This document shows positions 8,301 to 16,313 of a stretch of 64,000 nucleotides of DNA, one piece after another. How positions within the stretch are numbered: the first letter of the stretch is position 1; every line of letters begins with the position of its first letter. The notes under the pieces are model-generated. The model was not told the origin of the DNA. It did not search any database and worked only from the letters and a program-made list of their open reading frames with translations. Source of the stretch: Phycisphaeraceae bacterium (GTDB lineage Bacteria; Planctomycetota; Phycisphaerae; Phycisphaerales; SM1A02); assembly GCA_019636755.1 (NCBI GenBank), contig JAHBWZ010000012.1:1-64000 (forward strand), written 5' to 3'. The translations under genes and the position numbers were made by a program.

Positions 8301-11300
8301 CCGTGTACTCCGGACGACGGTGTTGCGGAGGTCGTGGAGTACACGTACGAGTTCATGCAGGGGGCAGAGGCCGCCGCACCACGCATCAGTCGTCTGACGA
8401 CGCGGCGACCGCTTGCGGTTGAAGAGCGGAATGGTCCATCCGAAGATCCGATGGACCCGCTGTATGCCACCACGGACGTCTTCTATGACGTGCATGGCCA
8501 GGTCGCCTGGCAGCGGAGCGGGACGAACGTTCTGACGCATCGAACGTGGTCGCCGTTGTTCGGTCACTGGCTGACTGAGACGGTGAACGCGGAGCATCCT
8601 GGTACCGGCGCCGTCCCCGGTGGATATGGAAGGCAGTCAGGTCCGCGCCTGACGACGACCCGTACGTTCGACGAAGCAGGTCGCATCAGGTCGATCACGG
8701 ATCCGACCGGTGTGACCGTGTCGTGGAGTCGTGAACTGCGGCGCTGCCAGATGAATGGCGTTCACGACCCGGTTCTTCTTGCAACCGTCGAGTTGCCGCA
8801 CAAGACGGGCGCTTCCGGCCCGTTCGCAGGACCTGCACGGATCACCTGGGCGACCGCCGGTGGGGCGATCGTCGCACGCCGCGAGTTCCTGCTGACCTCA
8901 AGTCAGCACGATGAGTCGATCACGTCCTACACGCTGGGAGACGAGACGGCGCGTACCGTGGCGGAGGTCGGGCTGTTCGGGAAGACGACCGAGTCACGGA
9001 CATGGCACGAGCTGGACGCCGGATGGGGTGCAGGCTTCGACACGACATCGTGGCAGTACGACGCGCTCGGGCGCGTGATCGAGACGCGGGCGCCGTCCGG
9101 CACGGTGGAGACCGTGGAGTACGACGTGATCGGGCGGGTCGCGCGCCGTTCCATCGGCGTGCTCGACAATGGATCGGTCGTCGACAGCACGCCGGTCGTC
9201 GAGTATGAGTACGACGGCGGCGGCGTTGGCAACAGTGTCGTGACAGCGGAACGCCGATTCGTTGATGAGAACGCCGCCACGGATCGAGTCATTGTCTTCC
9301 ACTATGACAATCGTGACCGGTTGATTCTCACTGTGAATCCGCTGCCGCCGCATACGGCGTCACGATACGACAACCTTGACCGGCTGGTCGCGACCGCTGC
9401 CTATGCCGGTGAGGTGCCGCCGGATGTTGATGATGACACGACGGACGAGAGCGAAGGCCGTGTCACACTCATCAGGTACTTCCATGATGAGCGAGGCCTC
9501 CTGTTCCGCCAGGCCGTGGCGACCAACCCGACGGAGGCGGATGCGGAGGCAGTCGACTTTCTCGAGACTCACTTCTGGTACGACGCGGATGGCGCGGAGG
9601 TCGGGCGCCTTGAACCTGGTGGGATCCGGACCAAGACCACCTGGGCGCCGACCGGTGTCCCGGGCGCTGTGTATGTCACCGACGGAGGTGGTGATCCGGC
9701 GCCCATGGCGCCGGGGAACTTCGCGGCCGTTCACAATGCCGGCACGCATCTCGCCACGCTCGCCGGAGACCGTGTTCTCCGGCAGACGGAGTGGACGCTC
9801 GACCCCGCCGGCCTCCCCCGACTCGCGACCGTGCGCCGCATGGTTGGCGGATCGACGCACACCGGAGCGCTGACCGCGGGCGGGCACAACGCCTTTGCGG
9901 TCCATCTCGGCATGGCGTATGACGCCTTCGGCCGACTGGTGCGTGAACTCAACTTCGGGACAGGCGACGAAGAGTTCAGCACGGCGTCGACACCGCCCAC
10001 GCAGACGTTCTGGGTCGACCTGCCGGACCCGGGGGACTCCGGCTATGAGGATGTCATCATTGCGGCCACCCAGTACGACGAGCTTGGCCGCCCCTCGATG
10101 ACGATCGATCCAGCCGGCGTACGGACGCGCCGCCTCTACGATGACGCAGGTCGCGTTCGCGCGCTGGTGGAGAACTACGACACCGGTTGGACGACGGTCG
10201 ACGCCGATGTGTCCGCCGACACGGTCACCTGGCCGTCCGGCTCGACCGGGCACCGTGACCGGAATCGCGTCACGACATTCCAGTTCGATGCTGGTGGCCG
10301 CGTGATCCGGGAGGCGGCTCATGACCCGGGGAGCGGGACCGGCTCGGCCCGGCAGGTCACGCAGTATGTCTACGGAGCGCGACTCAGCGACGGGTCGACC
10401 ATCTCGAGCATGGACCTCATTGCGGAGGTCCGACACCCCGACCCGCAGTCCGGCGATCCCGGCGAGTCTGCCGCCCTCACCGTCAGTCACACGTGGAATC
10501 GGCAGGGAGAGCGCACGAGCAGCCGGGATCAGAACGGGACGGTGCATGCCTACGCATACGACGCGCTCGGTCGCCTGACCAGTGACCAGGTCACGACCTT
10601 CGGCAGCGGGCCGGGCGGGTATGCGGTCGACGACGCGGTCGATCGGATCGCATTCGAGCGCGGGTACGACCCGCAGACCTTCGAGTGGATCGAGCGTGCG
10701 AGGTCGCGTCAGGGCACGACAGTCCTGAACGCGGTCGAGCATCGTTATGACCATGCGGGGCGTCTCACGTCGATCCGCCGCGCCATCGATGATGACATTG
10801 GCGAGGAGACGCCGGAGTACCGTCTGACCTACGAAGTCGTCCCGTTCACGGACGAGTCGGACATCCGCAACTTCGCACGGATCGCCTCCGTGAGATACCC
10901 CCTGGCCGCATCGGAGTCGGTCGAGTGGCGGTACATCGCCGGGGGCGCGGACCCGGATGATCTCGATGCACGCATCTCCCGCGTCCAGACGCTCGTTCGT
11001 GATCCGGACGGAAACGACGAACGGGAGCTGGTCACGTACGGATACTTCGGTCTCTCGGACCTGGTCCGCGTGGACTACCCCGTGCCCGCAGTGCGTATGG
11101 ACCGGGGCGTGTACGGCAATACCGGCGCCGGGACGTTCGGATCGTCCCCGACGTCAGAAGCCACGATCTACCCGGGACTCGATCGATTCGGAAGGCCCGT
11201 CTCGCATCTCTGGATCCGGGATCGGGGCGGATCGGGGCTCTTCACCACGGCAGAGTCCGTCTATGACCGTGACCTTGCCGGCAACGTGCTCCGGCGCCAC

Positions 11301-12095
11301 AACGTCGACCCGCACATCCTGTGGAATCACCAGGAAGGCCGGTTCGGGTACGACGGGCTCCACCGTCTGCTTGTCTCCGACGAAGGACTGGATGGCGGGC
11401 AGGGATTCCAGGCGGCGCCGGAGTCGCGCGCGTGGAGCCTGGACATGCTCGGGAACTGGGCGGAGGTGGCGTGGCAGGGTCAGCAGGATCCTGAGAGCCG
11501 GGAACACGACCTGGCCAACCAGACGCTGAGTGTCACGCCGCCCATCGGGCCCGAGTACGCGCTGACGTACGACCATGCGGGCAACCTGATCCGGCGCGTC
11601 TCCGACGACGGGTCATCGACCACGACGGTGCGCTTCCAGTGGGATGCGTGGAATCGTCTGGTCGCCGTCACGTCCGCCGTGGACCAGGGCGCGCCGGTCG
11701 CGCGCTCGCGTTCGGTCTACGACGCGCACCATCATCGCATCACGCATGACGCCGACACGACCGGGAATGGCGCGATCGACACGCGCCGGGAGGCCTACTA
11801 CGACGAGTCCTGGCGTGCGGTCCAGGTTCTTCTCCGGGCGTATGACACCGGTACGTCGTCGTGGGCGGACCCGCACGAACAGGAAGACCTGTTCTGGGGC
11901 GTAGCGAGCCGAACACGACCTTGTGCACCGCACCGTTCTGGACATCGACGATCGGGAACCGGTGCGCTGAGCAGTGGAGTCATCTCTGACCTCAGTTCTC
12001 CGTCGCCCAGCAGTGGTGGACGGTGCGGCACGTCGTTGAGCGCGGTGTCCTACAGGCCATACGGCGACCCGCGGCACCACCCCACGCGGACCTGA
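5307..12095 (+). CDS. Giant RHS/YD-repeat polymorphic toxin, main body (3' end frameshifted)
   Basis: About 2260 codons; the start is the ATG at 5307 or 5322. A hydrophobic segment (residues ~61-79) could be a long signal peptide or membrane anchor. A cysteine-rich region with several C-x-C and C-x3-C spacings follows to residue ~375. PVDLQSGAKAEFEPDI near residue 385 is the usual opening of an RHS shell (DUF6531-like). YD repeats run from residue ~840 to ~2150 (YDALGRVIETR, YDAFGRLVREL, YDDAGRVRALV, YDALGRLTSDQ, YDHAGRLTSIR, YDHAGNLIRRV). RHS proteins fold into a hollow shell around a C-terminal toxin. Here the frame is lost near 11900: the expected RTVLDIDDREPV core is read only in another frame, and the annotated tail after ~residue 2198 is out of frame. 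The core, toxin and immunity parts continue downstream. Confidence 0.85.
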   Translation: METGRMHSEDNRSQIPMPAHGSSNLTPAAHDHAATCAAFEQPGCRRATPARPRPDSARTRAIGTCFLVAAVVWVSAAARSATSAFRPVGPVAGALVPALDPPESPCDPEAFEPDTLCGWLCRCAGLSEPSLCMSTTDCEGIYPAVPMDFSINCGEKLQYDIRLCVPPCADVCDTFGFSQWSVVVRAYLAECEELPDECVLALPPWLHENWQDRCCREAFEEWFGKSDDSWLPSCGALGFPPEPGEPLEPDDACDCHPTLSIGDMHDAISAKLDAFLSLLSEDPDARPCCATLEHLIPEFEEALRCRYLSRWVACYLARCPPFGDGDTMEEVLCPDIIARLAEAMGGAVDWACIVPGALPCDDCEDPNPETDEPSSPINCPFTPDPVDLQSGAKAEFEPDIAVQVPGADFEALRYLTSNPRFDRGRVLGERQTLSVFDYVHSGFSLADPPIDGAHHSQSWLFVDLYSHTGRTRFISPTVHRQYASFPTEYTYYLDAYRAGMPGGQYVLADALTVAGVHHAVWKVVIPSVGARYFYRAWPGGADSGLPDPAARSKPLRRTQAELTGLLLAEDFIYAANQRLYTYHLIPKTDGRVARLAFVDINRSGTDVAARIHFDWDTARGWLRRVRVERPGAGGMRLTQQVEYRYVTDQSPGPFHDDVGTSGDLALVIQRERIDCDRVSGCGSDAWYTRYWHYRFHGENSEDGNQHQLRMIIAPEQIEYVARFLDLDQEHVVEVLCDSADGARPWELLGLDLRVSDLARKIISRYETDTESEQRVLEQFVRDGCDCSGPSAGGRRLTYSYWEGSASITGLADDPETLAGVVTTMIVDEVEEFVDSEPVYTPRYHRFHHVAKRPFEPHDLEGDLPAGFAQPVTWIALEAVVDLSGPETGCRRAWAQSTRTDGRGEVIEEYAPSATDCYEPGSDSTPAAWTASPMGLARAYAYDGFGNRIGSSVWSGEAFVAVECIEYGAPGESSAWPGPPDRHLPVRRSRFPSGGLLVGPCTPDDGVAEVVEYTYEFMQGAEAAAPRISRLTTRRPLAVEERNGPSEDPMDPLYATTDVFYDVHGQVAWQRSGTNVLTHRTWSPLFGHWLTETVNAEHPGTGAVPGGYGRQSGPRLTTTRTFDEAGRIRSITDPTGVTVSWSRELRRCQMNGVHDPVLLATVELPHKTGASGPFAGPARITWATAGGAIVARREFLLTSSQHDESITSYTLGDETARTVAEVGLFGKTTESRTWHELDAGWGAGFDTTSWQYDALGRVIETRAPSGTVETVEYDVIGRVARRSIGVLDNGSVVDSTPVVEYEYDGGGVGNSVVTAERRFVDENAATDRVIVFHYDNRDRLILTVNPLPPHTASRYDNLDRLVATAAYAGEVPPDVDDDTTDESEGRVTLIRYFHDERGLLFRQAVATNPTEADAEAVDFLETHFWYDADGAEVGRLEPGGIRTKTTWAPTGVPGAVYVTDGGGDPAPMAPGNFAAVHNAGTHLATLAGDRVLRQTEWTLDPAGLPRLATVRRMVGGSTHTGALTAGGHNAFAVHLGMAYDAFGRLVRELNFGTGDEEFSTASTPPTQTFWVDLPDPGDSGYEDVIIAATQYDELGRPSMTIDPAGVRTRRLYDDAGRVRALVENYDTGWTTVDADVSADTVTWPSGSTGHRDRNRVTTFQFDAGGRVIREAAHDPGSGTGSARQVTQYVYGARLSDGSTISSMDLIAEVRHPDPQSGDPGESAALTVSHTWNRQGERTSSRDQNGTVHAYAYDALGRLTSDQVTTFGSGPGGYAVDDAVDRIAFERGYDPQTFEWIERARSRQGTTVLNAVEHRYDHAGRLTSIRRAIDDDIGEETPEYRLTYEVVPFTDESDIRNFARIASVRYPLAASESVEWRYIAGGADPDDLDARISRVQTLVRDPDGNDERELVTYGYFGLSDLVRVDYPVPAVRMDRGVYGNTGAGTFGSSPTSEATIYPGLDRFGRPVSHLWIRDRGGSGLFTTAESVYDRDLAGNVLRRHNVDPHILWNHQEGRFGYDGLHRLLVSDEGLDGGQGFQAAPESRAWSLDMLGNWAEVAWQGQQDPESREHDLANQTLSVTPPIGPEYALTYDHAGNLIRRVSDDGSSTTTVRFQWDAWNRLVAVTSAVDQGAPVARSRSVYDAHHHRITHDADTTGNGAIDTRREAYYDESWRAVQVLLRAYDTGTSSWADPHEQEDLFWGVASRTRPCAPHRSGHRRSGTGALSSGVISDLSSPSPSSGGRCGTSLSAVSYRPYGDPRHHPTRT

Positions 12096-12361
12096 ACGGC
12101 GATGGCGCGGTCACGTTCGCTGACTCCCTGCTGCTCGGGGGAACTGGGGCAGCCCGGGCACAGGCGATCTCAACGAGGACGGCACGGTCGGTTTCTCCGA
12201 TCGGTTGATCCTCACCGGCTCGTACGCGTCGGCGCTTGCCGCCAGGCCTTGGCCTGTCGACGGACGGGAACGGCGATCGGGTTCACAGGGCACGTGTTCG
12301 ACGCGGAAACCGGCCTGCTGCTCGCGCGCCTGCGCGTGCATGACGCAGTGGTGCTGGGCCG
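11896..12361 (+). pseudogene. RHS core with inserted dockerin repeat, broken by small indels
   Basis: Pieces of one continuous protein appear in all three plus-strand frames: HRTVLDIDDREPV near 11930, SYRPYGDPRHHP near 12050, DLNGDGAVTFADSLLL near 12091, then the FTGHVFDAETGLLLARLRV type core near 12290. Compared with the clean copy at 19554-19991, this stretch carries several one- or two-base gaps, many in G or C runs. It links the RHS shell to the toxin tip that follows. The dockerin loop sits inside the RHS core just ahead of the usual TGxxLLRxRxYDxxLGRW segment, which I know of no other RHS having. Either the gene has decayed, or the assembly is wrong in this multi-copy segment. Confidence 0.7.
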
Positions 12362-13234
12362 GTGGCTCTCACTTGCGACCCGGCGAGGCTAGTGAGCGGG
12401 ATGAACCTGTACGTGTACGTGCGGGAAATCCGCTGGTGTGGTGGGGATCCGCTGGGGCGCTTGCGCCCGTGCCGGCAGGCCCGCGCGACGTGGGCATCGG
12501 ACAGCGAGTTCATTTCAGTCTGCACAATCCCTATGGAGGGCGAAGCAGTCCTGCATCGGCATCTGTCAGAAGGATGGCGGGAGCCGCTGGTTGCTCGAAT
12601 CAGCCGACGGGCTGTCGTCAGCCTGCAGGGCACTTTTTGCTCCTCGAATGGGCCGTCGAGAACTGGGCGAGCGGCCGGCTCGATATGTCAGGACTTCCGC
12701 AATCAGCTTGCGCCGAGAATGCTGGATCCGCAGGCGACCGAGTCCGAGCACGTGCAGCGTCAGATCAACGAAGCACGAGCGCAGGCCGCGGAGGACCTCC
12801 AGCCGTTCATCGATGCACTGCGCACCGGCGGCGAGATCGGCATTGGTCTCGTTCCCGGCGGCGGCCTTGCGGTGTTTCTTGGGACACCGAGCCTGATGAA
12901 CGCCGCGGCGATGCTGCCGTTGGGTGGGGCTGCGGCGAAGGTGGTCGGGGGAGCGGCGAGAGGTGTACGGGGAGCGGAGGGGCTGTATCTCAGGGCATCG
13001 CGCGCGGGACCACGACTGAGCGGCAAGATACCCCATCAGGGCGAACTCCGAGCGTTCTCGACGCAGAGTCTCTCCGAGTTGCGAGATTCCGTTCAGATGA
13101 GTCTTCGAACCCGAGAGCGCGAAATCCGCCAGCTTGGCGACATCGGCGGACATGGTCGGCGAATCGGTCAAGAGCGTCGTTTGCTCGAGTCGATCAATGA
13201 CCTGCTCAGAGATCGCGGGGTGCCGGGTGGATGA
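12362..13234 (+). CDS. RHS toxin tip A with shared pretoxin (frame recovered; 5' part frameshifted)
   Basis: The frame carrying the C-terminal toxin of the first RHS unit. From about 12690 to 12950 the DNA nearly matches 16540-16810 (pretoxin with QDFRNQLA, QATESEHVQRQINEARAQAA, GEIGIGLVPGGGLAVFLG). After that the tip is unique: GLYLRASRAGPRLSGKIPH, then a helical domain with LSELRDSVQMSLRTRERE, RQLGDIGGHGRRIGQE and SINDLLRD. I do not recognise the tip's activity. The first ~100 codons are an out-of-frame reading of the pretoxin because of indels (for example 12500-12700 against 16350-16560). The stop overlaps the start of the next gene, as expected for a toxin followed by its immunity gene. 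Confidence 0.6.
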   Translation: MALTCDPARLVSGMNLYVYVREIRWCGGDPLGRLRPCRQARATWASDSEFISVCTIPMEGEAVLHRHLSEGWREPLVARISRRAVVSLQGTFCSSNGPSRTGRAAGSICQDFRNQLAPRMLDPQATESEHVQRQINEARAQAAEDLQPFIDALRTGGEIGIGLVPGGGLAVFLGTPSLMNAAAMLPLGGAAAKVVGGAARGVRGAEGLYLRASRAGPRLSGKIPHQGELRAFSTQSLSELRDSVQMSLRTREREIRQLGDIGGHGRRIGQERRLLESINDLLRDRGVPGG

Positions 13235-13883
13235 GGGTCGCGAAGCCAACTCAGATCGAATTGACCAGCTGTTGGCGGAGTTGGAGCACAGTCCTGACCG
13301 CTTTCGAGCGACCGGCGGGTTTGAACGACTGTTGGCGCTGCTGGAAGCCGGCGTGCACACGGATGCCCTGAGGAGGTTTCTCCATGAGCATCCCGAGCAT
13401 GTCGGCGATCTGCTCTGGACGATTGTTCAGCTCGATGATGTTGAGCCGTTCTTGTCCGAGTGTCTGCACTACCTATCAAGCCCAGATAGGGCCACAGCCG
13501 CGTATGCGATGGAAGTAGTCCTTCGAAGCGCGAAGTCCGAGGCGCAGATAGGAGCAGCACTGAACCGTCTGGTCTCGTGCGACATCGCGATATGCGAGCA
13601 TGCCGTGAGGACGTTGTCCGGAGAGGGTCTTGTTCGACTCGTCGAGATCTTTCGTGCCGGAGGATGGTGCTGGGCTGCCACTCTTACAGAGTCGCTTCTG
13701 CATCGTTCGTTTCGACCGGAGATCGTTGAAGAACTGGTCACAGATTCGTCACGAGAGCGCCAGATAGTGGGCATGGTCCTCGCAACGCTCGGCCAGGAGG
13801 TGGACCGTCAGTCAGCGGACGCACTTCGTAGATCCGTACATGACTGGGTTCGGAACTACGGGAAGTGGCTGGAAGACGAATAG
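13227..13883 (+). CDS. Putative immunity protein for RHS tip A
   Basis: About 218 residues, all-helical in appearance, with repeated ~35-residue units suggestive of HEAT/ARM-like packing (LLAELEHSPDRF, LLALLEAGVHTDALRRFL, ALNRLVSCDIAICEHAV, ESLLHRSFRPEIVEELV). I chose the GTG at 13227, which overlaps the toxin stop at 13232-13234, giving tight translational coupling. A longer in-frame start at 13134 would lie inside the toxin gene. No signal peptide is seen, so it would act in the cytoplasm. Position, size and coupling point to an immunity protein; the family is not one I can name. Confidence 0.65.
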   Translation: MDEGREANSDRIDQLLAELEHSPDRFRATGGFERLLALLEAGVHTDALRRFLHEHPEHVGDLLWTIVQLDDVEPFLSECLHYLSSPDRATAAYAMEVVLRSAKSEAQIGAALNRLVSCDIAICEHAVRTLSGEGLVRLVEIFRAGGWCWAATLTESLLHRSFRPEIVEELVTDSSRERQIVGMVLATLGQEVDRQSADALRRSVHDWVRNYGKWLEDE

Positions 13884-13900
13884 TGAGGCCCCCGGCTCCT

Positions 13901-14455
13901 TCCGTGCCAATATGACCGAGGCGTTATCGACTCATTGTCCCGCGTGGAGCAGACAGAGCAGTGTCCCCGCTGAGTCCGCGGGCCGGTACCAGATTCGTCG
14001 GGCGCAATCGCCGCGTCATGTCCTCCTCCCCCCAATCCGGTACGCTCTCCCGCGCACATGCCCCTCCCGCGTGCCATTCGCCTGATGGTCTTCCTCCTGC
14101 TGCTGGCGCTGATCGCGTCAGGCATGCTGACCAGGTCCGCGCATGGCAGTCAGGTCCGCGGGCCCAGTGAACACGTTCACGCCACCGGCACGGTCGACTT
14201 CTCCGATCAGTTGATCCTCTCCGGCTCGTATGCGTCCGCGCTGCCGCGCGGCCTGGGCCTGTCAACGGACGGGAACGTGATCGGGTTCACGGGGCACGTG
14301 TTCGACGCGGAGACCGGGCTGCTGCTCGCGCGCCTGCGCGTGTATGACGCGGTGGTGCTGGGCCGCTGGCTGTCGCGCGACCCGGCGGGCTTCGTGGACG
14401 GGATGTACGTGTACGTGCGGGGGAATCCGCTGGTGTGGTGGGATCCGCTGGGGAT
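13901..14455 (+). repeat. Direct repeat, cassette upstream region plus RHS core (copy B)
   Basis: About 555 bp that recurs almost unchanged at 15758-16313. It opens with TCCGTGCCAATATGACCGAG, runs 157 bases to the cassette start codon and continues through the dockerin/RHS core to the DPLG boundary. The part coding for the signal peptide (about 14058-14190) is clearly more divergent than the sequence on either side. Confidence 0.8.
14041..14046 (+). promoter_or_regulatory. Possible -10 box (TACGCT) before the cassette B start
   Basis: CCGGTACGCTCTCCCGCGC ends just before the ATG at 14058. The same string precedes the starts at 15915 and 19554, and no ribosome site is present at any of them. 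If TACGCT is a -10 box, the leader would be only a few bases. No good -35 is visible. Confidence 0.35.
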
Positions 14456-15281
14456 GTCAGTCTGGGGTGGGCTCCTCAGTCTGGGGCTCGGCTACGGCTA
14501 CAACCCGGATGCGACCGTTGGTGACATTCTGCGGGGTACCGGTTCAGCAACTGTGACCGGCGCGAAAGCGGTCGTCAACGGCGTTTCACAGGCAGGGGTG
14601 AATCTTGTGACGCTGGGACTCGGTCCGGACAATGTTGAAGTCTGGCGAGTGAACGATTGCGACCGGGACAATGACTACGACCTGGCGCGTGGTTTTGCGA
14701 TGGTGGGTGGTGAGATCCTCACCGGTGTACTCACGGGCGGAGCGTCGTACGCGTCGAAGGTCGGCACCGCTGTGCGGACGATTGACCAGGCAGGCAATGT
14801 GGTGATGGCCGCTCGTGGTGCGGCCGACATGCTCGATGAAGGTATCACGGCTGAAAACAGCCTGAGGCTGGCAGGAGGCGCATTCGGATTCGGTGCAAAC
14901 AGCGTGGCGCGCCGTGCGGCGATGGGACGGAGTGCGGATGATGCGCTACGGCAAGCGGATACTGAGGTTGTTCAGCGGGCTATGTCGCGGGCAGAGCTAG
15001 CTGCCACACGGGAGACAGGCCTCCTGCGCGGTGGAAGGGATGGTACCCACTACGTAAGCGATGCGGTGAACTCCGGTGCGACCCGCGCTCAGCAGCGCCT
15101 CGCCTTGCCGGAACGACCGGAGGTCAGAGTCACACTCGAGGTACCGGCCGGTCGTTTCTCATCACCAACGAGGGTGGGGCCGTTGGAGTTGCCCGGTGGT
15201 GGGGTACTCCAGGGCGGAGGCATGGAGCGTTCTGCGACGGGGAACATTCCCGTCAGGATCCTGGGCGTGAGGAGCATGTGA
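14058..15281 (+). CDS. Secreted mini-RHS/dockerin cassette B with ART-like toxin tip
   Basis: A 407-residue protein. Residues 1-31 are a signal peptide (RLMVFLLLLALIASG ... SAHG). One dockerin half-repeat (TGTVDFSDQLILSGSYASAL) leads into an RHS core (FTGHVFDAETGLLLARLRVY, VVLGRWLSRDPAGFVDGM, NPLVWWDPLG). A Gly/Ala-rich pretoxin follows (~residues 135-310). The last ~90 residues (TGLLRGGRDGTHYVSDAV, AQQRLALPERPEVRVTLEVP, GGGMERSATG) resemble the ADP-ribosyltransferase-type RHS tips described as TreTu-like; that call is from memory of the R-G-G-x2-G-T-H-Y motif and needs a profile search. There is no YD-repeat shell, so this is an orphan tip with its own export signal. Its TGA overlaps the ATG of the immunity gene. 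Confidence 0.75.
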   Translation: MPLPRAIRLMVFLLLLALIASGMLTRSAHGSQVRGPSEHVHATGTVDFSDQLILSGSYASALPRGLGLSTDGNVIGFTGHVFDAETGLLLARLRVYDAVVLGRWLSRDPAGFVDGMYVYVRGNPLVWWDPLGMSVWGGLLSLGLGYGYNPDATVGDILRGTGSATVTGAKAVVNGVSQAGVNLVTLGLGPDNVEVWRVNDCDRDNDYDLARGFAMVGGEILTGVLTGGASYASKVGTAVRTIDQAGNVVMAARGAADMLDEGITAENSLRLAGGAFGFGANSVARRAAMGRSADDALRQADTEVVQRAMSRAELAATRETGLLRGGRDGTHYVSDAVNSGATRAQQRLALPERPEVRVTLEVPAGRFSSPTRVGPLELPGGGVLQGGGMERSATGNIPVRILGVRSM

Positions 15282-15625
15282 TGATCGGGCGGAGCGATCT
15301 GACGAACCAGCGTGTTGCGTTATCGATCAGCGATCCGTGGGACTTCGGCACCGAATGCGGTACGGGGCCGTTCACGGGAACGATCGCACGTATCGATGAT
15401 GAGCAGTTCGTCGTACAGTTGGATCATCCGATCTCGTACCGTGGGAGAGTGCTCCGCATTGGTGTTGTCCGAGCCCGTCATATAGGCGAACGGATCGGTT
15501 CGGTTCGCAGTAGGACACTCGCCGCGAATATCCTCCTTCTTCCTTTGAGTCTTGCAGAGATGACTCCGTCGGCAGACACACAACGAGGTGTGAGCGTAGT
15601 TGGTAGCGCGGAGAGAGTGATGTGA
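15281..15625 (+). CDS. Putative immunity protein for tip B
   Basis: About 114 residues starting at the ATG at 15281, whose first base is the last base of the toxin's TGA; a GTG at 15278 is also in frame. It carries ALSISDPWDFGTECGTGPF and a beta-rich middle (TIARIDDEQFVVQLDHPISY). The C-terminal half has a short hydrophobic stretch (ANILLLPLSLAEM). Its place directly after an ART-like tip, its small size and the overlapping start make it the cognate immunity protein. Presumably cytoplasmic. Confidence 0.7.
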   Translation: MIGRSDLTNQRVALSISDPWDFGTECGTGPFTGTIARIDDEQFVVQLDHPISYRGRVLRIGVVRARHIGERIGSVRSRTLAANILLLPLSLAEMTPSADTQRGVSVVGSAERVM

Positions 15626-15757
15626 ACGAAGGCCGTGCATCGACTTTCTCCTTGCCGCAAGGGGGGACGAGGCGCCGTCAACGTCACGTCGGGCGGCCGC
15701 ACGGTCGATGAGGCGCTGACGACGGACCAGCGATTCGTCGGGGAGGGTGCGCAGCCC

Positions 15758-16313
15758 TCCGTGCCAATATGACCGAGGCGTTATCGACTCATTGTCCCGC
15801 GTGGAGCAGGCAGAGCAGTGTCCCCGCTGAGTCCGCGGGCCGGTACCAGATTCGTCGGGCGCAATCGCCGCGTCATGTCCTCCTCCCCCCAATCCGGTAC
15901 GCTCTCCCGCGCCCATGCCCCAGCGCCGCGCCATCCACGTGATGATCGTCGCACTGCTGGCGCTCGTCGCGTCAGGCATCACGACCACGCCCGCGCATGG
16001 CACCCTGGTCCGCGGGCCCAATGAACACGTTCACACCACCGGCACGGTCGACTTCTCCGATCAGCTGATCCTCTCCGGCTCGTACGCGTCCGCGCTGCCG
16101 CGCGGCCTGGGCCTGTCGACAGACGGGAACGTGATCGGGTTCACGGGTCACGTGTTCGACGCAGAGACCGGGCTGCTGCTCGCGCGCCTGCGCGTGCATG
16201 ACGCGGTGGTGCTTGGCCGATGGCTGTCGCGCGACCCGGCGGGCTTCGTGGACGGGATGAACCTGTACGTGTACGTGCGGGGGAATCCGCTGGTGTGGTG
16301 GGATCCGCTGGGG
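15758..16313 (+). repeat. Direct repeat, cassette upstream region plus RHS core (copy C)
   Basis: Second copy of the 13901-14455 repeat, with the same 157-base distance from TCCGTGCCAATATGACCGAG to the start codon. Base changes upstream of the ATG are few (for example GCAGACAGAG to GCAGGCAGAG). The 15626-15757 spacer before it has no recognisable gene. Confidence 0.8.
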
